Positions 8,697 to 17,168 are shown, numbered from the stretch's first letter. The stretch: 64,000 bases of DNA from JBKHXF01 sp046566145 (GCA_046566145.1 JBKHXF010000018.1:124001-188000); one strand, 5' to 3'. The notes: generated from the sequence alone by a model not told the origin. Translations and numbers: made by a program.

Positions 8697-9584
8697 ATGC
8701 CCCCCACCGCCACCCCCGAGCTCGTCAGCGACCACACCGACGAGGCCAACGCCCTCGTGCTGGAGCACGTCGACCTCGTCGGGCACGTCCTCAACCAGGT
8801 GGCCGTTCGCTACCCGCGGCACGTCGACCGGCAGGAGCTGTGGAACGCCGGTGCCCTCGGCCTCGTCGACGCCTCACGCCGGTACGACGGGTCCACCGGG
8901 ATCCCGTTCCCCCGCTACGCGATGATCCGGATCCGAGGGGCCATCATCGACTCGACGCGCACGCGCGACTGGTCGACCCGGGCGCTCCGCCGCGGGATGC
9001 GCGCCGTCCGGGAGGCGTCGGAGCGCTTCCAGGTCGAGCACGGCTGCGAGCCGTCCGTCCCCCGCCTCGCGGAGATGCTCGACATGACCGAGGCGCAGGT
9101 CGAGGCCTACCGGACCGCGTCCGTCGCCTCGAGCCTGCTCCACCTCGACCAGCGGGTCGGGACCGGCGAGGGCGAGGTCATCACCCTCGGTGAGCTCATC
9201 GAGGAGGGCGCACCGGACCACCTGCCCGCGGAACGGCTCGAGCGCCGCGAGCTGACCGGGACCCTGCGCGTGGCCATCGAGCACCTCCCGGACGTCCAGC
9301 GCGAGGTCATCGTGCGCTACTACTTCCGGGGCGAGCTCCTGCGGGACCTCGCCGAGGAGATGGGCATCACCGAGGCCCGCGTCTCGCAGATCCGATCCGA
9401 GGCGTTGACGGCGATCCGGGCCTACTTCGCCGCCCAGTTCGACACGGTCCCGGAGGTCGACGAGCGAGCGCCCGGCCGACGTCGACGGGCCGCCTTCATC
9501 GCCAACGTCTCCACCCACGCGTCGTGGCACGACCGGATCCTCGCGGCCGACCGCCCGCTGCGGCCCCTCGAGCGCAGCGCCTGA
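8697..9584 (+). CDS. RNA polymerase sigma factor, FliA/WhiG class
   Basis: A 295-residue alternative sigma factor. Region 2 is seen in DRQELWNAGALGLVDASRRY and PRYAMIRIRGAIIDSTRTRDW (RxRGAxxDxxR is typical of FliA/WhiG), region 3 in VPRLAEMLDMTEAQVEAY, and region 4 in LPDVQREVIVRYYFRGELLRDLAEEMGITEARVSQI. A further ~50 residues, rich in Arg, follow region 4. ATG at 8697 fits the conserved N-terminus. No flagellar genes or anti-sigma gene are adjacent, so a developmental or stress role like WhiG is more likely than motility; that is inference. Confidence 0.9.
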   Translation: MPPTATPELVSDHTDEANALVLEHVDLVGHVLNQVAVRYPRHVDRQELWNAGALGLVDASRRYDGSTGIPFPRYAMIRIRGAIIDSTRTRDWSTRALRRGMRAVREASERFQVEHGCEPSVPRLAEMLDMTEAQVEAYRTASVASSLLHLDQRVGTGEGEVITLGELIEEGAPDHLPAERLERRELTGTLRVAIEHLPDVQREVIVRYYFRGELLRDLAEEMGITEARVSQIRSEALTAIRAYFAAQFDTVPEVDERAPGRRRRAAFIANVSTHASWHDRILAADRPLRPLERSA

Positions 9585-9621
9585 CGCCACCCCTGCCGCG
9601 CTCGCGGTCGACCTCCACACC

Positions 9622-9652
9622 CCGGCCGGGCCGCGTCACGCGGCCCGGCCGG
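9622..9652. terminator. Bidirectional terminator hairpin
   Basis: A perfect 14-base-pair stem, CCGGCCGGGCCGCG and CGCGGCCCGGCCGG, closes on a three-base loop (TCA) between the convergent sigma-factor and crotonase genes. There is no U-run on either side, as is common for terminators in very GC-rich actinobacteria. Confidence 0.75.
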
Positions 9653-9683
9653 TCCCATCGCCGGGGGCGTGGTGGCGACCGGG

Positions 9684-10460
9684 TCAGGCGCCGACGAACC
9701 GGGGCTCGCGACCCTCGAGGCTCGACACGACGGCCTCCTTGAAGTCGGGGCCCTCGATGCAGGCGATCTGCGCCTCGGCCTCGGCGCGCAGCCCCGCCTC
9801 CCGGTCGCGGCCGAGGTTCTCGCGGAGCAGCCGCGGGACCCGGCGGAGCGCACCTGGGCCGGCCGCGACCCGGCGGGCCCAGTCGAGCGCGGCGGCCTGG
9901 GGGTCCTCGGCGGGCAGGGCGACCTCGGCGAGGCCGATGGCCAGCGCCTCGTCGGCGCCGACGCGCCGCGCGGTGAGGGTCAGCTCGGTGGCTCGCCCGA
10001 GGCCGACGAGCCGGGGGATGCGGACGCAGCCGCCGAGGTCGGGCACGAGCCCCCAGCGTGCCTCCATGACGCTGAGCTGGGCGGTCGGGGCGACCAGCCG
10101 GACGTGGCAGGCGACGGCGAGCTGGATGCCCGCCCCGAAGCAGGGTCCCTCGATCGCCGCGACGGTCGGGGTGTCGCACTCCTCGAAGGCGGTGAAGGCG
10201 GACTGGAGCCGGTCGATGAACTCGAACGTGATGCCCTGCTCCGCCTGGCCGCCGAAGATGGACGTGTCGATGCCCGACGAGAAGGTGCCGTCGCGTCCCC
10301 GCACGAGGATCGCGCCGACCTCCGGGTCGGCGTCGGCGGCCTCCGCGGCGGCGCGCAGCCCGTCGAACACGGCGAGGTCCATCGCGTTGCGCTTCTCGGG
10401 CCGCTCGATGGTGACGACCGCCACGCGGTCGACGATCTCGGTGCTCACGGCGTCGGCCAC
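9684..10460 (-). CDS. Enoyl-CoA hydratase/isomerase (crotonase) family protein
   Basis: A 258-residue crotonase-fold acyl-CoA enzyme. The substrate region ERPEKRNAMDLAVFDGL, oxyanion-hole segment FSSGIDTSIFGG and GPCFGAGIQLAVACHVRL are clear, followed by SVMEARWGLVPDLGGCVRIPRLVG. The Glu that matches rat Glu164 is present (VME), but the position of Glu144 is Gln (GAGIQL), so it is not a canonical hydratase; isomerase or another acyl-CoA reaction is possible. GTG at 10460 follows GAGGAG by six bases. TAGGCT at 10523-10518 may be its minus-10. Confidence 0.9.
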   Translation of the reverse strand: MADAVSTEIVDRVAVVTIERPEKRNAMDLAVFDGLRAAAEAADADPEVGAILVRGRDGTFSSGIDTSIFGGQAEQGITFEFIDRLQSAFTAFEECDTPTVAAIEGPCFGAGIQLAVACHVRLVAPTAQLSVMEARWGLVPDLGGCVRIPRLVGLGRATELTLTARRVGADEALAIGLAEVALPAEDPQAAALDWARRVAAGPGALRRVPRLLRENLGRDREAGLRAEAEAQIACIEGPDFKEAVVSSLEGREPRFVGA

Positions 10461-10612
10461 GGTCGGCTCCTCGGGCTCGTGGGTCGGGGACGGCACCCGC
10501 CGGCGCGGGTCGGACCGAGCCTAGGCGAGCACCGCCGTCGGTACGCTCCGCCGCCGGGGCCCGGCCGGGCCGCGTGGACGGCCGGGGACGGCCGGAGCAG
10601 ACGGGAGCCGCG

Positions 10613-11350
10613 GTGCCGCTGGAGCGTGAGTGGGTGTCGGTCACCGACCCCGACGACGACCACCTGCGCTACACGTTCGACGTGACGTTCCTGCTGTCGT
10701 CGTACACGTGCATCTACGGCGCCGGGTGTCGCGGGGTGCGGACCGACCGGGTCGACGAGGTCGTCGGGTGCTGCGTGCACGGCGCGTACCTCAACGAGGA
10801 CGACGACCCCGCCGCGCTCGAGGCCCTCGTCAGCGACCGCCTCGACCCCGACACGATGTTCCACCACGCCGAGGCCGTGGCCGGCGGCGTGCTCGAGGTC
10901 GACGACGAGGGCGAGACGAAGACGCGGACCGTCGACGACGGGTGCATCTTCCTCAACCCCGAGGGCTTCGCCGCCGGGATGGGCTGCGCGCTGCACCACC
11001 TCGCCGACCGCGACGGCGTGCACCACATGACCCACAAGCCGGTCGTGTGCTGGCAGCTGCCGCTGCACCGCGCCATCGAGGAGCAGGTCGCCAACGACGG
11101 CGAGGAGCTGCAGGTGCACACCATCGGCCCGTTCGAGCGCGGCCACTGGGGCGGCGGCGGGGCGGAGTTCCTGTGGTACTGCACCGACCAGCCCTCGGCG
11201 TACGTGGGCGACCACCCGGTCTACCGGTCGATGGAGCACGAGCTGCGGGAGATGGTCGGCGACGGCGTGTACGAGGAGCTCGTGGGCTACCTCGACCGCC
11301 GGCGCCGCCAGAGCCGTCCCCGGATGGGGTTCCTGCCGGTCGTGGACTGA
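10613..11350 (+). CDS. Cys/His-rich conserved protein of unknown function
   Basis: A 245-residue protein with eight cysteines in conserved-looking contexts: TCIYGAGCRG, VVGCCVHGAYL, DDGCIFLN, GMGCALHHL, PVVCWQLPL and LWYCTDQ, with several nearby His. This pattern suggests a metal or Fe-S site, somewhat like CxxC-rich metal-binding proteins. I recall similar proteins widely in Actinomycetota, none with a firm function. GTG at 10613 follows GGGAG by five bases and gives the start VPLEREWV. There is no membrane segment. A TACGCT at 10541-10546 may be its minus-10. Confidence 0.82.
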   Translation: MPLEREWVSVTDPDDDHLRYTFDVTFLLSSYTCIYGAGCRGVRTDRVDEVVGCCVHGAYLNEDDDPAALEALVSDRLDPDTMFHHAEAVAGGVLEVDDEGETKTRTVDDGCIFLNPEGFAAGMGCALHHLADRDGVHHMTHKPVVCWQLPLHRAIEEQVANDGEELQVHTIGPFERGHWGGGGAEFLWYCTDQPSAYVGDHPVYRSMEHELREMVGDGVYEELVGYLDRRRRQSRPRMGFLPVVD

Positions 11351-11368
11351 CCCGCCGGCGCCGGCGGG
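11351..11368. terminator. Perfect palindrome, probable bidirectional terminator
   Basis: CCCGCCGGC-GCCGGCGGG is an 18-base perfect palindrome directly after the stop of the Cys-rich gene and ten bases before the dinB stop on the other strand. As RNA it would form a GC-only hairpin from either side, with no U-run. Confidence 0.6.
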
Positions 11369-11377
11369 CCCGGCGCG

Positions 11378-12595
11378 TCAGAGGATCCGGCGGTCGTCGC
11401 CCGTCGGGGCGGCCGGGTCGTCGTCGCCGTCGTCGAGCAGGACGGCGTAGCTGACGCGCGCGTCGGGGAACCGCTCCGCGACCTCGTCCGCGACCCGGTC
11501 GACGCCCTCCCACCGCACGTCGGTGTCGAGCGTGAGCTGCCGGGCGGCCTCGCCCTCGGCGAGGTTCGACACGCCCACCCCGAGCAGCCGCACGCGGGCC
11601 CGCTCGAGCCGCAGGCCGTCGAGCAGGTCGCGTGCGAGGTCGGCGACGTCCCGGGTCCGGTCCGTGGGCAGGTCGAGGGTGGTGGAGCGGCTGATGGTCT
11701 CGAAGGTGGAGAACCGCACCTTCAGGGTCACGGTGCGGCCCGACAGGTTCGACCCGCGCAGCCGGCGGGCGACCTTCTCCGCCAGCCGCAGCAGGTGCCG
11801 CTGCAGGACCTCCGGGTCGTCGACGTCCTCCTCGAAGGTCGCCTCGGCGCTGACGGACTTCGCGCCCTCGTGTGGCTCCACGCGGCGGGTGTCGACGCCG
11901 TTGGCGAGCCGGTGCAGCTGCGTGCCGAGCGCGTCGCCGACGAGCCGGGTGAGGGTGCGCAGGTCGGCGTCGGCGACCTGCCCGACGGTGCGGAACCCGT
12001 ACTCCTCGAGTCGCTCGACCGTCCGCGGACCGGCACCCCACAGGTCGCGCACCGGCAGGGGGCGCAGGTACGCACGCACGTCCGCGGCCGCGACGTGGGC
12101 CTGCCCGTCCGGCTTCGCCTTGCCCGACAGCAGCTTCGCCATCGACTTGGTGGGGCCGACGCCGATCGAGCACGGCAGGTCGAGCTCCTCGCGGATCCGC
12201 CGGCGCAGGGCCGCGGCGATCTCGACGGGCGGACCGAACAGCCGAACGGCCCCGCCGACGTCGAGGAACGCCTCGTCGAGCGAGAGCGGCTCCACCAGCG
12301 GCGTGACGTCACGGAAGCGGGCCATCACCTCGGCCGAGACGTCCCGGTACACGTCGAAGCGCGGCGGGACGACCACGAGGTCGGGGCACAGCCGGCGGGC
12401 CCGGACCATCGGCATCGCCGAGTGGACGCCGAAGCGGCGGGCCTCGTAGCTGGCCGCGGCGACGACGCCACGGTCGCCGCCACCCCCGACCACCACCGGA
12501 CGCCCGACCAGCGTCGGGTCGTCCCGCTGCTCGACGGAGGCGTAGAACGCGTCCATGTCGGCGTGCAGGATGGGTTCGCCAGGGCGCTCGACCAC
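11378..12595 (-). CDS. dinB: DNA polymerase IV (Y-family)
   Basis: A 405-residue translesion polymerase. Catalytic motifs are intact: ILHADMDAFYASVEQ (first Asp), YEARRFGVHSAMPM, and VEPLSLDEAFLDVGG (catalytic Asp-Glu). These are followed by the HhH thumb (LWGAGPRTVERLEEYGF) and a little-finger domain. I place the start at GTG 12595, after AGGAG, just before the conserved first motif; longer frames exist but would run over the regulatory site. A perfect LexA box 27 bases upstream makes it SOS-inducible. It diverges from the VOC gene. The acidic C-terminal tail (LLDDGDDDP) may be a clamp-binding or linker region. Confidence 0.95.
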   Translation of the reverse strand: MVERPGEPILHADMDAFYASVEQRDDPTLVGRPVVVGGGGDRGVVAAASYEARRFGVHSAMPMVRARRLCPDLVVVPPRFDVYRDVSAEVMARFRDVTPLVEPLSLDEAFLDVGGAVRLFGPPVEIAAALRRRIREELDLPCSIGVGPTKSMAKLLSGKAKPDGQAHVAAADVRAYLRPLPVRDLWGAGPRTVERLEEYGFRTVGQVADADLRTLTRLVGDALGTQLHRLANGVDTRRVEPHEGAKSVSAEATFEEDVDDPEVLQRHLLRLAEKVARRLRGSNLSGRTVTLKVRFSTFETISRSTTLDLPTDRTRDVADLARDLLDGLRLERARVRLLGVGVSNLAEGEAARQLTLDTDVRWEGVDRVADEVAERFPDARVSYAVLLDDGDDDPAAPTGDDRRIL

Positions 12596-12621
12596 GGGCC
12601 CGTCGCTCCTCGCCGGACGGT

Positions 12622-12633
12622 GAACACCAGTTC
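12622..12633. promoter_or_regulatory. LexA (SOS) box before dinB
   Basis: GAAC-ACCA-GTTC is a perfect match to the actinobacterial LexA consensus GAAC-N4-GTTC, 27 bases upstream of the dinB start. A TACGCT hexamer at 12644-12639 on the dinB strand would put transcription start inside the box, so bound LexA would block initiation. Confidence 0.85.
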
Positions 12634-12705
12634 GGTCCAGCGTAGCGCTGCCACCGGCGCCGGTAGCGTCGCCGGCCCGCACTCCCACCGAGCCCGGAGC
12701 CGCCC

Positions 12706-13428
12706 GTGCCACCGATCCACGCCCGAGTCGACCACGTCGCCGTCGCCGTCCCGGCCCTGCGCCCGGCCCTGGCCCGCTGGGAGGACGAGCTCGGGGGCGC
12801 GCCGATGTGGGAGTTCGACAACGGCACGTTCGTGGGCGTGCAGGTGCGCTACCCGGCCGGGAAGCTCGAGCTCATCGCCCCGCCGTCCGACCCCGAGCGG
12901 GCGCAGGGCAGCTTCGTGGCCGGGTTCCTCGACCGGTTCGGGGCGCAGGTCCACCACCTCACCCTGAAGGTCGACGACCACGATGCGGCGCTCCGCTCGA
13001 TCACCGCGGCCGGGCTCGACGTCGTCGACGTCGCGCAGCAGGGGCCGCACTGGACCGAGGGCTTCCTGCGTCCGAGCCAGGTCGGGGGGATGATCGTGCA
13101 GGTCGCGTGGACCGACCGGACCGACGAGGACTGGGCGGCCGCCAACGGCGGCACGCTCCCGGTCCCCCGCGACGACGCGCCGCCACTGCTGGGGCCGACG
13201 CTGCTGCACCCGGACCTCGTGGAGGCGGCGAAGGTCTGGTCGACGCTCGGTGCGTCCGTGGAGCCGGACGACGACGGCTTCGAGGCCGTCTGGCCGGGCT
13301 CCGACCTCACGGTGCGGGTCGAGCGGGCGCCGGCGGGCGTCCGCCCGGGCCCGCGGGCGCTGCGGTTCCGCGGCGCGGCGCCCGCGCCGGCGGGCGGCGC
13401 GCACGGTCCGGCGGTCGAGCCGGCCTGA
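12706..13428 (+). CDS. VOC (glyoxalase/bleomycin-resistance) superfamily protein
   Basis: A 240-residue protein with a vicinal-oxygen-chelate fold: RVDHVAVAVPALRPALARWE opens the first module, then GVQVRYPAGKLELIAP, QVHHLTLKVDDHDAALRSI and VGGMIVQVAW supply the paired beta-alpha-beta strands and candidate metal ligands (His in VDHVAVAV and HHLTLKV, Glu in KLELIAP). This resembles methylmalonyl-CoA epimerase-type architecture in its first 140 residues, but the second part is unlike that family, so the reaction is unassigned. GTG at 12706; it diverges from dinB with a 110-base gap. Confidence 0.83.
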   Translation: MPPIHARVDHVAVAVPALRPALARWEDELGGAPMWEFDNGTFVGVQVRYPAGKLELIAPPSDPERAQGSFVAGFLDRFGAQVHHLTLKVDDHDAALRSITAAGLDVVDVAQQGPHWTEGFLRPSQVGGMIVQVAWTDRTDEDWAAANGGTLPVPRDDAPPLLGPTLLHPDLVEAAKVWSTLGASVEPDDDGFEAVWPGSDLTVRVERAPAGVRPGPRALRFRGAAPAPAGGAHGPAVEPA

Positions 13429-13459
13429 GCCGGCCCCACCCCGGCCCGAGCCGGCTCAG
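13425..13459. terminator. Bidirectional terminator holding both stop codons
   Basis: Arms CTGAGCCGGC (13425-13434) and GCCGGCTCAG (13450-13459) are perfectly complementary around a 15-base loop. The left arm contains the stop codon of the VOC gene and the right arm the stop codon of the convergent penicillin acylase gene, so one hairpin serves both transcripts. Confidence 0.65.
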
Positions 13460-16314
13460 CCGCGCCGGCGGCGGTGCAGCGCGCCGGCGGCGCCGAGCGC
13501 CCCGAGGGCGAGCACGGCGATCCCCCCTCCGGTCTCGGGCAGCGGCGCGCCCGCCGGGGCACCACCGCCGTCCGTCGTGCCGGCGCCCCGCCCGAACATC
13601 GCGAGCACCTGCGTGGTCGGCCGGTTGACCCAGTGCATGCTGAGCACGGCGGTCGGCAGGAACCGGATGCGCTCCCCCGCCGCGTCGGCGGCCCAGCCGT
13701 CCGGGTCCTCGCCCTGGTCCTCGGCGAGCGCGTCGCCGGCGGCGGCGAGCGCGGCCCAGAGCCGCTCGGCGCAGGTCACGAGGTCACCGTCGACGCCGAG
13801 CTCGTCGGCGCCGCAGTAGACCTGCGAGGTCGGGTCGGTGACGTCGCCGTCGAGCACCATCTCGAGGTCGCGGAACACCTGGCCGTAGAACCCGTCCTGG
13901 AACGCGGAACCGACCGACCCCGGGGCGTCGTGGAACCCGCCGCGGGACACCGTGTCGACGCCACGGCCGAGCGCCGGGTCGAACACCGCCCGGATGGTCG
14001 GCTCCCACCAGGCGTCGGCGATGGCGATGGCGGCCGCGTGCTCGTACTCGCCGTCCCCGTCCCCGTCGCGACGCAGCGCACCGTCGGCGATCCACGCCTC
14101 GAGCAGCTCGACCATCCGCTCCTCGCGGGCGGACGGCGCCGGCGCGGCACGCAGGACCTCGAGCGCGGTCGGGTAGACGTCGGTGCCGCGCAGGTCGGCG
14201 AGGCCGGCCTGCTCCATCATCTGCACCAGCCGCACCGGCGAGATCTCGCCGGGCCCGGTGGCCTCGATCTGGTCCTCGAGCAGGTCGGCGCGGTACAGCG
14301 CCGAGTAGCCCCACTGCGAGTCGTTGGCGGACCAGGCCGGCGCCTGCCGGTTGTTCCACGACACCGCGTAGCCGCGCTCCGGATCGATCTCGTGGGGGAC
14401 CGCCTCGACGCCGAGGTAGCGGTCCTCGCCGGACGCGTCGGTCTCCCACTCGTTCTCGCCGGTGCCCCACACGGGGAAGTCCGGGTCGAGGTCGGTGGGC
14501 CGCACCGGGTACAGGCCGCCGTGCACGAAGGCGATCTCGGAGGCGTTCGCGTAGCCCCAGTTGGTCGACAGGTTGTGCGACTCGCGGAAGATCTCGACGA
14601 AGTCGCGGGCGGTCCGCCCCTCCCCGCGGTTCATCCGCAGGATCGACACGCCGGCGTCGAGCTCCTTGAGGTAGGTCGAACGCTTGCGGGACACCGCGAC
14701 CGCGAGGTCACCGATGCGGCCGCGGCCGGTCACGGGGCCGTGGACGGTCCGCTCGACGATGATGTCCGGCAGGGCCTCCTGCCCGGCGATCGGCTCGGGC
14801 GCCTCGCGCAGCACGCGGCGATCCATCGGGACGCACTCGCCCTCGAAGAGGTAGTGGACCTCCTGCTCGTCGGCGACCCCACCGTCGGGGTCGCAGAGCA
14901 CCTCGATGTAGGTGTCGATCATGTCGCCGCCGCCGGCGGTCGCCGTCCACGCCTCCGACTGGTTGCGCCCGATGATCACGACCGGGGACAGGCCCGGGAA
15001 GGCCGCGCCGCGGGCGTGGATGGTGGGCGAGTGCAGCTCGTTCTCGACGAGGATCTGCGGGTCGAAGTAGCCGGCCTGCGGGCCGCCGAGCAGGATCGGG
15101 TGACCGGTCGAGGAGCGCTCCCCGTCGACGACGAGGTAGTTCGACATGCGGGCGTCGTCGGCCCGGGACAGGTCGATCGTCGCGGAGGGGTGCTCGACCT
15201 TCAGGTTCTCCCAGCGGATGCGCGACGCCTCGTGCAGCGCCTCGAGGTCGGCGGCGGCCGCGCCGGCGGACGTCGGCAGGAGGCCGACGAGCGTCTCGGG
15301 CAGCTGCTCGATCAGGCCCTGCAGGCCGGTGTCGCCGCTCGAGTAGCCGAGCGCGTTCGCCGCGGTCGGGCGTGGGCCGCCCTCGACGGTCATGTAGGGG
15401 AAGTCGTCGAGCGTGTGCACGACGCCGTCGTCGTCGGTGCGGTTGCGGAAGTCGTCGTAGACCAGGCGCGCCTGCTCCTCGCCGTAGGTGTCGACGAGGT
15501 CGAGCCAGCGGGCCGCGTTGGCGAGCTCGCCGCCGCCGCCGGCGCCGAACAGTGCGCGGACGATGCACACGACCGCCACGATGTCGGTGGGGCGCCACGG
15601 CGCGATGTCGTTGGCGGGCAGCAGGTCGGCGAGGCCGGCGGGCTGCGGGATGCGGCCCTGCTGGATCTGGGTGATGGCGTGGTTGATGCCCTCGGTGTAG
15701 GCGACGAGCCCGTCGATGAGGTCCTGGCCGGTCTGCCCGTACTCGGCCGGGATCCGGTCGAGCATCGCCTGGAACTCCTCCTCGGTGTAGCCGTAGATGC
15801 GGGCGATCTCGGCGTCCGCCAGCCACGAGGCGTTGTCCCCGAGCAGCTCGAACGCCTCCGCCCGGCCGAGGGCGCGCAGCAGCTCCATGATCGGCAGCCG
15901 GTCCTCGACGACCGCGTACCCGGCCCCGAAGGCCATGGCCTCGTCGGTGTCGCCGTAGACGTGCGGGACCCCCCAGCGCGCATCGCGAACGATGCGGACG
16001 TCCGCACGCGGCCGGTAGTCGCGGGCCACGTCGGTGACCTCGCGGAAGCGGCCGTCCTTGAAGTAGGTCGAGGTGAGCTCGTCCTCGGTCAGCGTCGGGT
16101 AGCCCTGGACGAGGTCGTCGTAGGCCCGCAGCTCGGCCTCCTTCTCCTCGATCGGGGCCCCGGGCGGCGTGACGGTGCCGTGCAGCAGGGCGTCGTCGAT
16201 CGACTCGAGGAACGCGGGGTCGAGGTGGCTGCGGTCCGGCTCCTGCCCGGTGGCGGGCAGGGCCGTGGCCAGCACGGCCGCGCAGAGCAGCACGAGCGAG
16301 AGGGGGCGACGCAC
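13456..16314 (-). CDS. Secreted penicillin-acylase-family (S45) hydrolase with LPxTG anchor
   Basis: A 952-residue Ntn-hydrolase precursor. The N-terminus is a signal peptide (RRPLSLVLLCAAVLATALPATG). Acylase landmarks include RDARWGVPHVYGDTDEAMAF (alpha subunit) and MSNYLVVDGERSSTGHPILL, where Ser391 is the likely autocatalytic N-terminal nucleophile of the beta subunit. The extreme C-terminus is a sortase signal: LPETG at about 925-929, a hydrophobic helix and RRRRG. So the enzyme is probably cell-wall-linked. Family members cleave amides such as beta-lactams or acyl-homoserine lactones; the substrate here is unknown. GTG at 16314 follows AGGGAG. Confidence 0.9.
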   Translation of the reverse strand: MRRPLSLVLLCAAVLATALPATGQEPDRSHLDPAFLESIDDALLHGTVTPPGAPIEEKEAELRAYDDLVQGYPTLTEDELTSTYFKDGRFREVTDVARDYRPRADVRIVRDARWGVPHVYGDTDEAMAFGAGYAVVEDRLPIMELLRALGRAEAFELLGDNASWLADAEIARIYGYTEEEFQAMLDRIPAEYGQTGQDLIDGLVAYTEGINHAITQIQQGRIPQPAGLADLLPANDIAPWRPTDIVAVVCIVRALFGAGGGGELANAARWLDLVDTYGEEQARLVYDDFRNRTDDDGVVHTLDDFPYMTVEGGPRPTAANALGYSSGDTGLQGLIEQLPETLVGLLPTSAGAAAADLEALHEASRIRWENLKVEHPSATIDLSRADDARMSNYLVVDGERSSTGHPILLGGPQAGYFDPQILVENELHSPTIHARGAAFPGLSPVVIIGRNQSEAWTATAGGGDMIDTYIEVLCDPDGGVADEQEVHYLFEGECVPMDRRVLREAPEPIAGQEALPDIIVERTVHGPVTGRGRIGDLAVAVSRKRSTYLKELDAGVSILRMNRGEGRTARDFVEIFRESHNLSTNWGYANASEIAFVHGGLYPVRPTDLDPDFPVWGTGENEWETDASGEDRYLGVEAVPHEIDPERGYAVSWNNRQAPAWSANDSQWGYSALYRADLLEDQIEATGPGEISPVRLVQMMEQAGLADLRGTDVYPTALEVLRAAPAPSAREERMVELLEAWIADGALRRDGDGDGEYEHAAAIAIADAWWEPTIRAVFDPALGRGVDTVSRGGFHDAPGSVGSAFQDGFYGQVFRDLEMVLDGDVTDPTSQVYCGADELGVDGDLVTCAERLWAALAAAGDALAEDQGEDPDGWAADAAGERIRFLPTAVLSMHWVNRPTTQVLAMFGRGAGTTDGGGAPAGAPLPETGGGIAVLALGALGAAGALHRRRRG

Positions 16315-16396
16315 CGAGGGTTCTCCCTGATCTTCGGATACCCGCCGGTACTTCCACGTCGGGCGGCGGGACTCCTCCCGGCTCGCACCGAGTCCG

Positions 16397-17065
16397 CTAG
16401 AGCCCGGCCAACTCCAGGGCCTCGACGAGGCCGTCCGCGATCGGCACCCGGGCCGTCTCGAGCTCGGCACGCGGGTGGCTGCCGCTGTCGACCAGCACGC
16501 AGCGCGCCCCGACGTGGGCAGCCGCCACCGCGTCGTCGAGCGCGTCACCGACCACGACCAGGTCCCGGATCGGCACACCCCGGGCGAGCTGGCGGGCGAG
16601 GTCCGCCTCGACCCGCTCGAGGTGGGAGGCGAGGTACGGCGCCTTGGTGCCGCCGCCGGCGCCGCGCAGCCCGTCGACGCGGACGAACCGCGCGGTGAGG
16701 CCGAAGCGTTCCACCAGCGGGAGGAGCTCGTGGTCGCGGTACATCGACAGCAGCGACTGGGACGCGCCGGCGGCGGCGACCGCGTCGAGAGCGTCGTGCG
16801 CGTCCGGTGCCAGCCGTGCCTGGTCGAGCGCGGCGGCGTAGGCGCGGTGGAACACGTCGTCGAGGTGAGGCCACTCGGCATCGCCGATCGGCCGACCGAA
16901 CAGCCGCTCGTAGAAGACGTGGACCGGCCGGGTGTAGTTGTCGCGGTAGTCCGCCGCCGTGACGGGGTCGTACCCGGCGTCGGCCATGACGACGTTGACC
17001 GCCGTGACGACCAGGGGCAGGTCGTCGAGCAGCGTGCCGTTCCAGTCCCACACGACGTGTCGCAT
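16397..17065 (-). CDS. HAD-superfamily hydrolase with DxNGT motif
   Basis: A 222-residue HAD protein resembling phosphoglycolate-phosphatase-type proteins. It starts MRHVVWDWNGTLLDDLPLVV; the nucleophile Asp is present but the second Asp of DxDxT is Asn (DWNGT), which removes the usual general acid/base. A helical cap follows, then GAGGGTKAPYLASHL (Lys of motif III) and VVGDALDDAVAAAHVGARCV (motif IV). ATG at 17065 starts the conserved motif. It may be a phosphatase with altered chemistry or a non-phosphatase HAD. It is unrelated to the flanking genes. Confidence 0.85.
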   Translation of the reverse strand: MRHVVWDWNGTLLDDLPLVVTAVNVVMADAGYDPVTAADYRDNYTRPVHVFYERLFGRPIGDAEWPHLDDVFHRAYAAALDQARLAPDAHDALDAVAAAGASQSLLSMYRDHELLPLVERFGLTARFVRVDGLRGAGGGTKAPYLASHLERVEADLARQLARGVPIRDLVVVGDALDDAVAAAHVGARCVLVDSGSHPRAELETARVPIADGLVEALELAGL

Positions 17066-17168
17066 GCCGGGAGGGTGGCGGGCGGACGGGCTCGGGGGCA
17101 ACCAAGCCCGGCGGCGTGCGCACGCCGCCGGCGCGGCCACACCGCCGGCGCGTCCCGGCGGGCGGGGA

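Noticed and set aside
8697..9584. Flagellar sigma factor FliA
   Set aside because: No flagellar genes or anti-sigma factor in the window; WhiG-class cannot be told apart by sequence reading alone.
13474..16698. Long plus-strand open frame across the penicillin acylase
   Set aside because: Antisense of a complete S45 enzyme; no recognisable motif or ribosome site.
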